Assembly (NCBI RefSeq): GCF_000152965.1
Contig: NZ_CH902583.1
Span: 2,128,754-2,192,753, forward strand
DNA: 64,000 nucleotides
Reading direction: 5' to 3'
From: Roseobacter sp. MED193
GTDB taxonomy: Bacteria > Pseudomonadota > Alphaproteobacteria > Rhodobacterales > Rhodobacteraceae
Both the position numbers and the translations under genes were made by a program. Of the stretch, positions 1 to 9,107 are shown piece by piece. The notes under the pieces were generated by a model, which was given only the letters and a program-made list of their open reading frames with translations, did not search any database and was not told where the DNA came from. Position 1 is the first letter of the stretch. The number at the start of each line of letters is the position of its first letter.

Positions 1-421
1 TGGGCAGGCGCGGCACGCGCAGCTTTGCCCATTCCGCCTGACCTTGCTCAGCCACTTTGCGCAAGACCGCGTTGACCAACCCTTTGAGCTTCCCATGACG
101 GCGGTGTTTGGAAATGATTGCCACCATATCATTGACCACCCCATGGGCCGCAGCACCGTGACACAGCTCCACCGTGCCCAAACGCAGGACATTTTGCACC
201 GTCAGCGGCGTTGCCTTCTTTAGGTGTTTTTGCAGCACGCGATCTGCGCGTTCCAGGCTGCGCAGGGTCTGAAGGGTTAGCCGTTGAGCCCGCGCGCGAT
301 CCTCAGGGGTCAGACGCTCCAAAGCCCCCGCCGCATAGCACTCTGCCAGCAAACGTCCCTCCCCCAGAACCTGATCCAGTAGATAGATCGCCGTGCGGCG
401 GGCCTGCGTTCCATCGGACAT
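1..421 (-). CDS. rsmB: 16S rRNA (cytosine-967-C5)-methyltransferase RsmB, 3' end outside window
   Basis: The reverse strand reads an open frame of 140 codons from an ATG at 421 to the left edge of the window with no stop, so the C-terminal part lies outside. The visible part is a NusB-like RNA-binding domain: a run of helices with ARRTAIYLLDQVL near the start, RAQRLTLQTLRSLERAD in the middle and a KLKGLVNAVLRKV helix at about residues 115-127, as in the N-terminal domain of RsmB/Sun. RsmB methylates C967 of 16S rRNA using S-adenosylmethionine; the catalytic domain is not visible here. A free-standing NusB is less likely because the frame continues past 140 residues without a stop. It is divergent from the DUF1674 gene. 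Confidence 0.85.
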   Translation of the reverse strand, partial: MSDGTQARRTAIYLLDQVLGEGRLLAECYAAGALERLTPEDRARAQRLTLQTLRSLERADRVLQKHLKKATPLTVQNVLRLGTVELCHGAAAHGVVNDMVAIISKHRRHGKLKGLVNAVLRKVAEQGQAEWAKLRVPRLP

Positions 422-536
422 TGCTGCTCTCCTTGGCATAGACACGCGCCCCGCTTGCCAATGCGCCGACGCCTCTGGTGGCTTGTCCCCACCAAAAAGG
501 GGCGTATATCATGACCACAGCATAAAGGAACCCGCC

Positions 537-749
537 ATGAGCGACGAAACCCCAGGCCCCAAAGAGGCTGAACCACAGATCAATCCCGATCTGCCCCCCG
601 CCGCGCAGCGCGCCCTGGCCGAAGCAGCTGAACGCCGCAAGGCAGCCGATGCCAAAGCCAAACCGCCGGTGGAACTAGGAGGCCGCGACGGCTTGGACCC
701 GGCCCGATATGGTGACTGGGAGAAAAAAGGCATCGCAATCGACTTCTGA
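537..749 (+). CDS. DUF1674 protein, succinate dehydrogenase assembly factor 4-like
   Basis: A 70-residue protein with an alanine-, proline- and charge-rich N-terminal half and a C-terminal block GGRDGLDPARYGDWEKKG ending in AIDF. This block is the hallmark of DUF1674, whose eukaryotic members (SdhAF4) chaperone flavinated SdhA during succinate dehydrogenase assembly; that role in bacteria is an inference from homology. The ATG at 537 is chosen because AAGGA lies about 8 bases upstream and the family is short; an upstream in-frame ATG at 393 would overlap rsmB. It is transcribed divergently from rsmB. Confidence 0.85.
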   Translation: MSDETPGPKEAEPQINPDLPPAAQRALAEAAERRKAADAKAKPPVELGGRDGLDPARYGDWEKKGIAIDF

Positions 750-839
750 GCCGTTTGCGCCTTTTGGATCGCGGAACATCGCGCTTTTTTTTCGGCGTGT
801 GAACGCGTGGTTGGTTGCTTCAATGTTAGGATATTCACT

Positions 840-1655
840 TTGAAAATCGGCAATATTATTGGTGTTGCCTGCGTTCTTCTCGCAGCTGTCGCTGTTTACT
901 ACCTCTTCACCCTAAAAAGCCCACAGGAACTGGCGCTGGATACCCTCCGTGATGCCCAATGGGCTGCTGAGGGCGCAGATGTGGACATTCGGCTGGACGC
1001 CTGCCGATTGGATATTTCCATCAGGCAGGTTCAACCTAACGGCACTGGGCTGCGTCGATCCCGTTTGGTCACGGATCTCTCCGACTTCCGCAAAGACACC
1101 GTAAATATCCTACCGATCAACGATGGACGCGCGGTCCTGTCCTTAATACCCAAGCCAATTTCGGATCAGCAGCTTGTATTGGCTCAAAGGCTTTTGTCCA
1201 AAATTCCACCCAGTATGCGAGACAAAACGGGCCATACCCTGACGATGTTCCATAATGACGGCAGGGTTACGCAGAACAACCCTCTCCCACCCGGGCAGGC
1301 AGGCCATTGGCCAAAGACCGATCTGCGCCGCCTCCTGGAGCAGCCAAATGGGAAACTCACCTTTCAGCTCGGAGCGTCTCTCCCCGATACAGAACCGGGA
1401 CAGGCCACGGTAGACATTCAACCCCATGAAGATGCCCCTGCACTCTTTGACTTTGTGCAGGCCGTTGAAGCCGATTCAACACTTGTCGGCTATAGTTTCA
1501 ATCTGATCTTCAACACAGAGACAGCCGCGCGCGACACCCTGATACTTGGCGGTTTGGAGTTCCCCACCCAGGTCCGGTTTACAGTCGCATCCGAAGACCG
1601 AGCCCGCGAAACTGCCAAGGCCCTGCTAAAGCATAGTCAAGCCAACTGCAGGTAA
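840..1655 (+). CDS. Hypothetical membrane-anchored protein
   Basis: An uncharacterised protein of about 271 residues. Residues 4-24 (IIGVACVLLAAVAVYYLF) form a single hydrophobic N-terminal segment, so it is probably an inner-membrane anchor or uncleaved signal with the remainder in the periplasm. The rest is mixed alpha/beta in composition with no motif I recognise; two cysteines (in the DACRLDIS segment and near the C-terminus) could form a disulfide. The TTG at 840 is preferred over the upstream in-frame GTG at 807 because AGGA at 828-831 is well spaced for it. It stands alone between the DUF1674 and NIPSNAP genes, 38 bases before the latter, possibly co-transcribed. Function unknown. Confidence 0.65.
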   Translation: MKIGNIIGVACVLLAAVAVYYLFTLKSPQELALDTLRDAQWAAEGADVDIRLDACRLDISIRQVQPNGTGLRRSRLVTDLSDFRKDTVNILPINDGRAVLSLIPKPISDQQLVLAQRLLSKIPPSMRDKTGHTLTMFHNDGRVTQNNPLPPGQAGHWPKTDLRRLLEQPNGKLTFQLGASLPDTEPGQATVDIQPHEDAPALFDFVQAVEADSTLVGYSFNLIFNTETAARDTLILGGLEFPTQVRFTVASEDRARETAKALLKHSQANCR

Positions 1656-1693
1656 AACAGCAGACTACAGCCCTTCTGCGTTGAGGACCTAAG

Positions 1694-2026
1694 ATGATTC
1701 TGGAAATACGCCGCTACACCCTGCACCCCGGCCAGCGCGAGACCTTTATAGACTTCTTTGAAGAGGTGAACCGCGCGGCGCTACGCGAGGCGGGAATGTT
1801 GGTCTTTGGCCCTATGCGCGATCTTGATGACCCAGACAAAGTCCATTGGTTCCGCGCCTTCGAAAGCCTGGAACAACGCGATGCGGTCAAACAGGCCTTT
1901 TACGACGGCCCCGTCTGGGCGCAGGAGGTCGAGCCTCTGGTGATGCCGCTGATCGCCCATTTCGAGGCCTCCGTTGTGGAAACCACCAAGGGTTTTGAAG
2001 GATTCAGAGAAACTCCCGATCTCTGA
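1694..2026 (+). CDS. NIPSNAP family protein
   Basis: A 110-residue alpha/beta protein beginning MILEIRRYTLHPGQRETF, with WFRAFESLEQRDAV in the centre and an FYDGPVW segment. This pattern is typical of single-domain bacterial NIPSNAP proteins, which adopt a dimeric alpha-beta barrel (ferredoxin-like) fold. Their biochemical role is unresolved. GAGG upstream at about 1682 supports the ATG at 1694. The gene converges with dapB; a structured GC-rich intergenic segment lies between the two stop codons. Confidence 0.8.
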   Translation: MILEIRRYTLHPGQRETFIDFFEEVNRAALREAGMLVFGPMRDLDDPDKVHWFRAFESLEQRDAVKQAFYDGPVWAQEVEPLVMPLIAHFEASVVETTKGFEGFRETPDL

Positions 2027-2066
2027 CAGCAGCGTTCAGCAACGGGCTCCCTAAAGCCCCTTTCTC

Positions 2067-2150
2067 ATCATCTTTCCATAAATATTCCCGCCGGAGGCAC
2101 ACAGGCGGCTTTGCCGCCCAAGAACATGCGGCGCCCCAACGGGGCGCCCT
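2067..2150. repeat. Intergenic repeat module, copy 1, with GC-rich hairpins
   Basis: Between the convergent NIPSNAP and dapB genes lies a 21-bp motif at 2067-2087, built as ATCATCTTTCC then an A, then TAAATATTC. It recurs with one mismatch at 54379-54399, again between convergent genes. Here it is followed by two perfect hairpins: GGCGGC-TTT-GCCGCC at 2104-2118 and GGCGCCCC-AAC-GGGGCGCC at 2130-2148. The arrangement suggests a dispersed repeat family acting at gene 3' ends, possibly in bidirectional termination. No long T-run follows, so Rho-independent termination is not certain. Confidence 0.55.
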
Positions 2151-2156
2151 AGGGCT

Positions 2157-2966
2157 TCAAAGCCCCAATACATCCAGCATGTCATATTCGCCGGGTGCCT
2201 TGTCTTGCCCCCAGAGGGCCGCCTTTAGCGCTCCGCGGGCAAAGATGGCGCGGTCTGTCGCCATATGGCGCAGCACGATGCGCTCGCCAGCCGCAGCAAA
2301 CAAGACGTCATGCTCGCCAACGATATCGCCACCGCGAATGGCGCTGAACCCGATATCGCCCCGTTTGCGGGCCCCCGTGATCCCATCGCGGCCAGAATCC
2401 GAGACCTCTGCCAGCGTCACACCACGCCCCTCGGCGGCGGCCTCTCCCAGCATCAACGCAGTGCCCGAAGGCGCATCAACCTTGTGGTGGTGATGCGCCT
2501 CGATCACCTCGATATCAAAATCCTCATCCAAAGCTGCAGCAACCTTTTTGGTCAATTGCACCAACAGGTTCACCCCCAGGCTCATATTGCCAGCCCGGAC
2601 CAGAACCGCATGACGCGCCGCGGGTTCCAGCTGGGCGATCTGTGCCTCGGACATGCCCGTGGTGCCAATCACATGCACCGCCCGGGCCTGCGCCGCTAGT
2701 TTTGAAAACGCCAGCGTCGCCTCGGGAGAGGTAAAATCAATCACCGCCTGCGCTTTAGAAAAGGCCTCCAAAGGATCATCGGTGACCACCACCCCAATCG
2801 CGGCCCCGCCCATGGCCGTCCCAAGATCCTGACCAACCCAGGGGTGTCCAGTACGCTCCACCACGCCAACCAGCCGTGCCTTGTCGCTCTCCAATACCGT
2901 CTTGATAAGCATCTGCCCCATACGGCCAGAAGCCCCCGTAATCACGATACTTGGTGTCTGGGTCAT
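2157..2966 (-). CDS. dapB: 4-hydroxy-tetrahydrodipicolinate reductase
   Basis: A 269-residue enzyme of the diaminopimelate/lysine pathway that reduces hydroxy-tetrahydrodipicolinate with NAD(P)H. The N-terminal Rossmann motif GASGRMGQ is at residues 11-18, and the catalytic/substrate block [15 protein letters not shown], with the His pair and Lys characteristic of DapB, lies near residue 160. Length matches the family. The reading frame extends upstream to 3173, but the ATG at 2966 matches family N-termini and avoids overlap with rbfA. It is divergent from rbfA, with about 110 bases of shared promoter region, and converges with the NIPSNAP gene. Confidence 0.96.
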   Translation of the reverse strand: MTQTPSIVITGASGRMGQMLIKTVLESDKARLVGVVERTGHPWVGQDLGTAMGGAAIGVVVTDDPLEAFSKAQAVIDFTSPEATLAFSKLAAQARAVHVIGTTGMSEAQIAQLEPAARHAVLVRAGNMSLGVNLLVQLTKKVAAALDEDFDIEVIEAHHHHKVDAPSGTALMLGEAAAEGRGVTLAEVSDSGRDGITGARKRGDIGFSAIRGGDIVGEHDVLFAAAGERIVLRHMATDRAIFARGALKAALWGQDKAPGEYDMLDVLGL

Positions 2967-3076
2967 TGCGGTGGTCCTCGCCTTTACATGGATGGAGCGT
3001 AAAAATCTCTGCTGGTTTTCTCCTACCCTCTTGGCGGTGACTTGGCAAAGGGCTGGTTTCGGCTTAGATCCAAGAT

Positions 3077-3472
3077 ATGGCAAAGAACAAATCTCCTGAG
3101 GGGCGCGCCCCCTCCCAACGGCAGCTGCGCGTCGGCGAGCTGATCCGCCGGACCCTGTCCGAAGTGCTTTCACGTGGGGAACTGCATGACCCAGAGCTGA
3201 ACCGCATGTCCATCACAGTCGGCGAAGTCCGGGTCACCCCTGATTTGCGCATCGCAACCGCCTATGTGCTGCCCCTGGGTGGCAAGGGGCAGGACGACCT
3301 GCTGAAACTGCTGGGCCGCAACAAATGGGAGCTGCGCACCCTTGCCGGCAAGAAACTGGGGATGAAATACACCCCCGACCTACGGTTCCAACTGGATCTC
3401 ACCTATGACCAGATGGACGCCACCCGGCGCATGCTGGAACAGGACGCGGTGCGCCGCGACATCGAGGATTGA
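3077..3472 (+). CDS. rbfA: Ribosome-binding factor A
   Basis: A 131-residue KH-like protein needed for late maturation of the 30S subunit and 16S rRNA 5' end processing. The sequence begins with a basic tail and [20 protein letters not shown], then [20 protein letters not shown] and a C-terminal [16 protein letters not shown] segment, all typical of RbfA. The last codons overlap the TTG start of the next gene by four bases (TTGA), so translation is probably coupled. rbfA and truB are commonly close in bacteria, and here they are separated by one gene. Confidence 0.96.
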   Translation: MAKNKSPEGRAPSQRQLRVGELIRRTLSEVLSRGELHDPELNRMSITVGEVRVTPDLRIATAYVLPLGGKGQDDLLKLLGRNKWELRTLAGKKLGMKYTPDLRFQLDLTYDQMDATRRMLEQDAVRRDIED

Positions 3473-4212
3473 TCCGGCGGGCCCTCATACTGCTGGCAGC
3501 CCTCTGGGCCCTGCCAGCGGTTGGGTCCGGTTCCGGTGCCGTCAGCTGCTCTGACCTCAGCTACCAGGACAATCGCTATACGATCTGTGAGGTCGATGCG
3601 GCGCGGGCGCAGTTAAAGCTGTTCCTGCGCGATGACAAAGAGCAGGTCTTTGGCCATTTCTCAACTATCGAGAAGGCTCTCAAAAGCCAGGGCAAAGAGC
3701 TGGTTTTTGCCACCAATGCCGGGATGTATCACGCCAATCGCGCCCCAGTTGGCCTGTATATCGAAGACGGTAAGGAAGAGATGAGATTGGTCCCCAACGC
3801 AGGCCCCGGCAATTTTGGCCTGCTGCCCAATGGGGTGTTCTGCCTGCGAGAAGGCCGCGCCGATGTGTTTGAAACGCTGAGCTTTCGCGATGCGGGCATC
3901 CGCTGCACCTCTGCTACACAATCGGGACCGATGCTGGTGATCAATGGTGAATTACATCCAAGGTTTCTGCCCGATTCAACCTCCTATTACATTCGCAATG
4001 GTGTTGGCACCTCAGCCGATGGCACCCGTGTCGTCTTTGCCATCTCACGCAACGCTGTCACCTTCCATCAATTTGGTAGCCTGTTTCGCGACCACCTGAA
4101 GCTGCCCAACGCTCTCTATTTTGACGGCAATATCTCGCGCTTACATGCGCCACAGATCGGGCGCTCGGATGCTGGTTTCATGATGGGTCCGGTTGTCGGT
4201 GTGATCGAGTAA
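3469..4212 (+). CDS. Exported phosphodiester glycosidase-domain protein
   Basis: A 247-residue protein with a cleavable-looking signal peptide ([22 protein letters not shown]). The mature part carries [44 protein letters not shown] and [13 protein letters not shown]. These resemble the NAGPA-like/phosphodiester glycosidase fold (PF09992, formerly grouped with DUF2233 proteins), so it may hydrolyse a sugar phosphodiester in the periplasm; the substrate is unknown. The start is a TTG that overlaps the rbfA stop as TTGA. That is an unusual start, but no better in-frame ATG precedes the signal peptide. Confidence 0.8.
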   Translation: MIRRALILLAALWALPAVGSGSGAVSCSDLSYQDNRYTICEVDAARAQLKLFLRDDKEQVFGHFSTIEKALKSQGKELVFATNAGMYHANRAPVGLYIEDGKEEMRLVPNAGPGNFGLLPNGVFCLREGRADVFETLSFRDAGIRCTSATQSGPMLVINGELHPRFLPDSTSYYIRNGVGTSADGTRVVFAISRNAVTFHQFGSLFRDHLKLPNALYFDGNISRLHAPQIGRSDAGFMMGPVVGVIE

Positions 4213-4318
4213 CCGTCCAATGTCCATGAATGGGTCTATCACAGACCCCTAGAGCAGAATTGACAGGGCTTGTTCCTTGGGATACGCCGCGCGCCTCACT
4301 TGGATTTGGGGAACAGGC

Positions 4319-5233
4319 ATGGCACGCAAACGCAAAGGCCGCGATATTTCTGGTTGGCTGGTGGTGGACAAACCCGCCGGGCTAACTTCTACCGCTGTCG
4401 TGAACAAGGTGCGCTGGGCGCTGGAGGCCAAAAAGGCCGGCCATGCCGGTACCCTGGATCCCGAAGCTACTGGCGTATTGGCCATTGCACTGGGCGAAGC
4501 CACCAAGACCGTTCCCTATATTACCGACGCACTGAAGGCCTATTCCTTCACCGTCCGGCTTGGGCAGGCAACCAATACAGATGATGCAGAGGGTGAGATC
4601 ATTGCTACCAGCGATCTGCGCCCCACGGACGACGAGATCAAAGACGCGCTGTCGCAGTTCATTGGCGATATCCAACAGATCCCGCCCAAGTTTTCCGCTG
4701 TTAAGATCGACGGACAACGCGCCTATAAACTGGCCCGCGATGGCGATGAAGATTTTGAAATCGCCGCCCGCCCCCTGTGGGTCGAGGAACTGGTTCTGCT
4801 AGATCGTCCCGATGCCGATCACGTGGTGCTGGAAATGACCTGTGGCAAGGGCGGTTATGTGCGCTCCATCGCCCGTGATCTAGGCGCTGCTTTGGGCTGC
4901 CATGGCCATGTGAAAGTGCTACGCCGTATCTGGTCTGGGCCATTTGACGCCGCCGATGGGCTGAGCCTCGAGGATGTGCTGCGCATGGAGCGCACGCCTG
5001 AGCTCGATACTCATTTGCGCCCACTGGAACAGGGTCTGGCCGATTTGCCGGAGCTAAAGTGCACCCCCGAAGGCGCCACCCGTCTGCGCAATGGCAACCC
5101 TGGCATGGTTCTGGCCGCAGATGTGGAATACGGGGACGAGGCCTGGGCATCGATCAATGGTAAGGCCGTCGCCGTTGGTATCTACAAAGCAGGTGAACTG
5201 CACCCCAGCCGGGTCTTTGTACAGCCTGATTGA
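4319..5233 (+). CDS. truB: tRNA pseudouridine(55) synthase
   Basis: A 304-residue enzyme that converts U55 of the T-loop of tRNAs to pseudouridine. The N-terminal [14 protein letters not shown] motif and [14 protein letters not shown] are diagnostic, with Asp47 as the catalytic aspartate. Later blocks [17 protein letters not shown] and [13 protein letters not shown] complete the TruB signature, and a short PUA-like C-terminal region follows. The ATG at 4319 is chosen, with a GGGGAA-type ribosome binding site upstream; an in-frame ATG at 4277 gives an atypical extension. Confidence 0.96.
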   Translation: MARKRKGRDISGWLVVDKPAGLTSTAVVNKVRWALEAKKAGHAGTLDPEATGVLAIALGEATKTVPYITDALKAYSFTVRLGQATNTDDAEGEIIATSDLRPTDDEIKDALSQFIGDIQQIPPKFSAVKIDGQRAYKLARDGDEDFEIAARPLWVEELVLLDRPDADHVVLEMTCGKGGYVRSIARDLGAALGCHGHVKVLRRIWSGPFDAADGLSLEDVLRMERTPELDTHLRPLEQGLADLPELKCTPEGATRLRNGNPGMVLAADVEYGDEAWASINGKAVAVGIYKAGELHPSRVFVQPD

Positions 5234-5304
5234 GCGGTGGCTTGGCAGGTCTTCTTGTTGCGACTGAGCTTGCAAGATGTCAGCGGGGCTGGCAGGACAA
5301 AGCG

Positions 5305-5811
5305 ATGATTACTCGCAGCCATACCAAGGGCGACGCGCCCTCCACTGCCGTCTATTCCGACTGTGAAACCTTTCGCTATAGCCTGACCCGGGTGTGGGAT
5401 CCGGCAGATAAGCGGGTGATGTTTGTGATGCTCAATCCATCTAAGGCCACCGAAGTACAGAATGACCCCACGATTGAGCGCTGCGAGCGCCGCGCCCGCG
5501 CGCTGGGATTTGGTGGCTTTCAGGCCACCAATATCTTTGGCATTCGCGCCACCGACCCAAGGGTGATGCGCCAGGCCGCCGATCCGGAGGGGCCCGATAA
5601 CAAAGTGGCAATCCGTGCAGGGCTGGACTGGGCGGATATGGTGATCTGCGCCTGGGGCACCCATGGGGCCCATCGCGACCAAGGGCGCAGTATTGAAGCC
5701 CTGTTACGCGAGACAGGGAAACCTCTGCATCATCTTGGCCTCAGCAAACACGGCCACCCCAAACATCCGCTTTATATTGCCTATAGCCAGCGCCCTTTAT
5801 TGTGGACTTAA
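5305..5811 (+). CDS. DUF1643 domain protein
   Basis: A 168-residue protein with the pattern YSDCETFRYSLTRVWD, VMFVMLNPSKATEVQNDPTI, GFGGFQATNIFGIRATDP and VICAWGTHG that marks DUF1643. Members are small cytosolic proteins of unknown function found scattered in bacteria and phages. The frame is open from a TTG at 5230 overlapping the truB stop, but the ATG at 5305 fits the family's N-terminus. If the TTG were used, the gene would be coupled to truB. Confidence 0.8.
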   Translation: MITRSHTKGDAPSTAVYSDCETFRYSLTRVWDPADKRVMFVMLNPSKATEVQNDPTIERCERRARALGFGGFQATNIFGIRATDPRVMRQAADPEGPDNKVAIRAGLDWADMVICAWGTHGAHRDQGRSIEALLRETGKPLHHLGLSKHGHPKHPLYIAYSQRPLLWT

Positions 5812-5989
5812 CGCATTTTTTACGGCCGAAAAATCGCGAAACAAAACTCAAACCATTGAAGTCCGAGCTGAAAGTCGCGTTAGCTAGTGTTCTTGATTTG
5901 TTTGGAGACAATTAAGCAAAATATGGCACACTGATCACCAATTGGCTGACTGATTGCCCTTTGCATCAGGCTGGTTTTGGAGAAATGCC

Positions 5990-7087
5990 ATGTTGTGGAT
6001 AGCAGGTCTTTTGGGCCTCATGGGGATAGGCGGGGCTGCTCTGCTGGATTTTGGCGACGATCTGCCAGCTGATGAGTCGCCAGCCAGCGGTAGCGGCGAT
6101 CCCAGCGCCCCTGACGACACCCCTGTGATTCCTGCCGACGAATTTTTAGACGGCGCGACCAGCGGCACGGATCAAGGGCTGGAAATTTGCGACTTTATCG
6201 ACACAGACAGCGGCGAGACCGGCGAAAACACCGGCCTCGGCACCAGTGACACAGGAGAGCCTGAGCTGTTTGATGGAGATCAGGTCACCGGCACGGATCA
6301 AGCAGATATCCTCATCGGAACGGAGATTGGCGACCATATCACCGGCCTGGAAGGCGACGACCAGCTCAACGGCTATGCTGGCGATGATTCCGTTGTGGGT
6401 GGAACAGGCGATGATCAGTTGCACGGTGGCAGCGGCGACGACAGTTTGATCGGTGGCAGCGGCATTGACCTGCTGCATGGTGAATATGGTGATGACAACC
6501 TGTCAGGCGACGCAGGCGACGATAGCCTGTTTGGCCATTTTGGCGCCGACACCCTGCTTGGCGGAGCGGGGGACGACCAGGGGCACGGTGGTCAGGGCGA
6601 TGATTCCCTCAATGGCGAGGCTGGGAATGACGCCCTCCATGGCAATGACGGCAACGACAGCCTGCAGGGCGGTAGCGGGCAGGACAGCCTGTTTGGTGGA
6701 ACCGGAAATGATCTTGTCTGGGGGGCAGATGACGGCACCGAGGTCGACTACCTGAATGGGGGCGATGGGGATGACACCTTGGTGGCTGGCGCAGGAGATA
6801 TCGTAACTTCTGGCGAGGGGGCCGACGAGATCTGGGCTGAGGATCTATCCGGCAGCGGAGAGGCCGTGCAACTGATGGATTTTGACAGTTCCGAAGATCA
6901 ACTGGTGGTGTTCTGGAACCCCGATACCGAGGCCAAACCCGAAATCACGATTGAAACCGACAGCAACAGCCCCAACCAACAAGTCATCCGTGTCAATGGC
7001 AACGAAGTACTGCGCCTCACCGGGGCCGAAGGATTGAGCGTTGCGGATATCGCGCTGGTCGATGCGCAGACTGGCAACGCGCCCTAG
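5990..7087 (+). CDS. RTX hemolysin-type calcium-binding repeat protein
   Basis: A 365-residue acidic protein. Residues 1-20 ([20 protein letters not shown]) form a hydrophobic N-terminal segment. Residues 24-95 are an acidic, Pro/Ser/Gly-rich linker, and roughly residues 100-275 contain many GGxGxDxL-type nonapeptides (for example [36 protein letters not shown]) that would form a calcium-binding beta roll. The last about 85 residues resemble the C-terminal beta-rich tail seen in RTX proteins exported by type I systems. No catalytic domain is visible and no type I secretion genes are nearby. The ATG at 5990 has GGAGAA just upstream; an ATG at 5954 is possible. Confidence 0.85.
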   Translation: MLWIAGLLGLMGIGGAALLDFGDDLPADESPASGSGDPSAPDDTPVIPADEFLDGATSGTDQGLEICDFIDTDSGETGENTGLGTSDTGEPELFDGDQVTGTDQADILIGTEIGDHITGLEGDDQLNGYAGDDSVVGGTGDDQLHGGSGDDSLIGGSGIDLLHGEYGDDNLSGDAGDDSLFGHFGADTLLGGAGDDQGHGGQGDDSLNGEAGNDALHGNDGNDSLQGGSGQDSLFGGTGNDLVWGADDGTEVDYLNGGDGDDTLVAGAGDIVTSGEGADEIWAEDLSGSGEAVQLMDFDSSEDQLVVFWNPDTEAKPEITIETDSNSPNQQVIRVNGNEVLRLTGAEGLSVADIALVDAQTGNAP

Positions 7088-7260
7088 AGGCAAGAAAGAG
7101 GCCTGCTCTGCAGTTCTCCTTTGCCTTTTCTCTCATTACCGCCTATACGCCCGCATCTGCCTTGGGTCCTGTACAGATTCGCGGCGGATTTCCTCCATGG
7201 GCCTGCGCTGGACGACATCCCGGCCTGTGCCATCACTCTAACCTTTTAAAGGAGACCCCG

Positions 7261-7530
7261 ATGTCGATCACAGCTGAAGAAAAAGCACGCCTGATGAAAG
7301 AATTCGCAACCAAAGAAGGCGACACCGGTTCGCCCGAAGTACAGGTTGCGATCCTCACCTCGCGCATCAACACCCTGACCGAGCACTTCAAAACCCACAA
7401 GAAAGACAACCACGGTCGTCGTGGCCTTTTGAAAATGGTTGCTCTGCGTCGTAAGCTTCTGGACTACACCAAAGGCAAAGATGTGGCCCGCTACCAGGAC
7501 CTGATCAAACGCCTTGGCATCCGTCGCTAA
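7261..7530 (+). CDS. rpsO: 30S ribosomal protein S15
   Basis: An 89-residue S15 protein, complete in length, with [19 protein letters not shown], the [16 protein letters not shown] core that contacts 16S rRNA helix 22, and the C-terminal [18 protein letters not shown] at about 7249 precedes the ATG. A strong terminator follows, so rpsO is not co-transcribed with pnp here, unlike the usual rpsO-pnp arrangement. Confidence 0.98.
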   Translation: MSITAEEKARLMKEFATKEGDTGSPEVQVAILTSRINTLTEHFKTHKKDNHGRRGLLKMVALRRKLLDYTKGKDVARYQDLIKRLGIRR

Positions 7531-7556
7531 GAATACCAATCCTTTTGGATTATCAA

Positions 7557-7587
7557 CGCCCGCTCAGGTTTGAGCGGGCGTTTTTTT
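7557..7587 (+). terminator. Rho-independent terminator of rpsO
   Basis: A perfect 10-bp stem, CGCCCGCTCA at 7557-7566 pairing with TGAGCGGGCG at 7571-7580 around a GGTT loop, followed directly by seven T residues, 26 bases after the rpsO stop codon. Confidence 0.95.
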
Positions 7588-7611
7588 GTGAAACACCCGC
7601 CGCTTGCAGGA

Positions 7612-8814
7612 CTAGCGCGTAAATGGCGGACACAACCCAAGCCAGGAACCTTCTGTGGGCCGGATTGTCACCTCAACCGCTTTGCCTTCCTCCGCTTGTG
7701 GCAACCTTACGGTCTTCCAGGATTGCAATGTCCAGATGCCGAGGTTGGCCGCTCGGATATCCTCCACGGCATAATCTCCGATCACCTCTTCTCCCCAAAG
7801 CAGCTGGAACCGGCCATAGCTTTTGTCTGAGATACCGAGGGACAGTTCACGCGCTTCGGGTGCCACTGTGACCCGCGCGGTGGAGTTGAAATGAACCCCA
7901 TGAATTGGCACCCCCAGACGATCCCGGTGAATGCGCTTTTGATCCACCCCGGACAACTGTAGGAACCGTACACTGGGCAAAGGTTTCGCCGTGGGCGTCT
8001 TTGCCAGTATTCCTTCGATCCAATAGCGCCCAAACATTTGGGGGATTGGATACTCTGACGTACCAGAGGCGGCGAAAAACTCAAAATCCTCCAAATTACG
8101 CGGCTCGAACCAGCGCAGGGGATAGAGATTCATCATCGCCTCTGACCAGTTGTCGACGATCAGATGGCGTTCGAATTGATCCATCGGCATCAGCCCAAGA
8201 TCAAAGTCTTCAAACCCGACGTGTTGGCCATTGCGATACAGCCCAAGTTCGGTGGTTTCCTGTGCCCAAACCCTTTGACGCCATTTCTCATGGCCGGACC
8301 GATCAACCAGTTTGATGGCCAACTCGCGGGGGAGCAGGTTGTAGTAGGGCATTTTGGACGAATGGTAATCGATTGGCGCGATCCGGTTTGGGGCCTCACC
8401 GATATACAACAACCCATGGGGCGGAAGTGCGTCCCAACAGGTTTTCAAGGTGTTGAGCCGTTCCTCGATCGTCAGATGTTCAATGACCGCATAGAGGAAA
8501 ATAACGTCAAAACTCTCTTGTGCCAAAAGCTGCGGCAGGTCATTGGCCGCCTGCAACCGCAGCTCTGCATTCTGGATCCCGCGGGCCTCAACATTGGCCC
8601 GCCCAATAGCCAGATCATGGGGATCCAGATCGATACCCACATAGGTCTCAAACAACGGCGCCAAAGCGCAGACTTTCGCCGCCTCGCCACACCCGATTTC
8701 CAGCGCTCGCATTTTGCTGAGGTCCAGACCGGCCTGGCGCAGGGTTGGCGCAATAAAGCGCTGTGCTTGGTTGAATCTGTTTTGGAATGTCGCGCTATTA
8801 AGGAGATCGTTCAT
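7612..8814 (-). CDS. Class I SAM-dependent methyltransferase, two-domain
   Basis: A 400-residue protein. Residues 37-46 (ALEIGCGEAA) form the SAM-binding motif I, with YVGIDLDPHDLAIG as the second strand acidic motif and FDVIFLYAVIEHL as motif III/IV, so the first about 150 residues are a class I (Methyltransf_11/23-like) domain. The remaining about 230 residues are unrecognised and beta-rich near the end, perhaps substrate-binding. The substrate is unknown; small molecules or surface glycans are possible. The gene sits alone, converging with rpsO, and a run of nine C residues lies 40-48 bases upstream of its start on the coding strand. Confidence 0.8.
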   Translation of the reverse strand: MNDLLNSATFQNRFNQAQRFIAPTLRQAGLDLSKMRALEIGCGEAAKVCALAPLFETYVGIDLDPHDLAIGRANVEARGIQNAELRLQAANDLPQLLAQESFDVIFLYAVIEHLTIEERLNTLKTCWDALPPHGLLYIGEAPNRIAPIDYHSSKMPYYNLLPRELAIKLVDRSGHEKWRQRVWAQETTELGLYRNGQHVGFEDFDLGLMPMDQFERHLIVDNWSEAMMNLYPLRWFEPRNLEDFEFFAASGTSEYPIPQMFGRYWIEGILAKTPTAKPLPSVRFLQLSGVDQKRIHRDRLGVPIHGVHFNSTARVTVAPEARELSLGISDKSYGRFQLLWGEEVIGDYAVEDIRAANLGIWTLQSWKTVRLPQAEEGKAVEVTIRPTEGSWLGLCPPFTR

Positions 8815-9107
8815 GGATCGCAGCTCGCTTTGGAAATCACCTACTTCGCAATAGGGGGGGGGTAAAATTTCAGGTACCCTTCCCTAACTGCCATGGAACA
8901 ACAAGCGCAACCTCGCCCATATTGGCAGATCCTGTGATGAAGCACTTACCCCGCGAACTCTCTTGTGAACAGGAGCCGAAATTGCTACCAATCCATGAAT
9001 GATATATCATAACAACAGATAGCATGACACAGATCGCTCACCACAGCCGCCGCATCAGGAACATTGGGGAAACCAAACTAAAACGCCGCAAACGAAAGGA
9101 AGACCCC
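8815..9107. other. Intergenic region with G9 tract and 12-bp palindrome
   Basis: This divergent spacer between the methyltransferase and the small gene at 9108 has two features. One is a homopolymer of nine G (plus strand) at 8854-8862. The other is a perfect 12-bp palindrome ATGATATATCAT at 8999-9010, which could be an operator for the rightward gene. No RNA gene or further open frame was recognised. Confidence 0.5.

Noticed and set aside
6280-6820. Tandem DNA repeats suggesting a repeat array or CRISPR
   Set aside because: These encode RTX nonapeptides in frame; the DNA repeats are degenerate and have no spacer structure.
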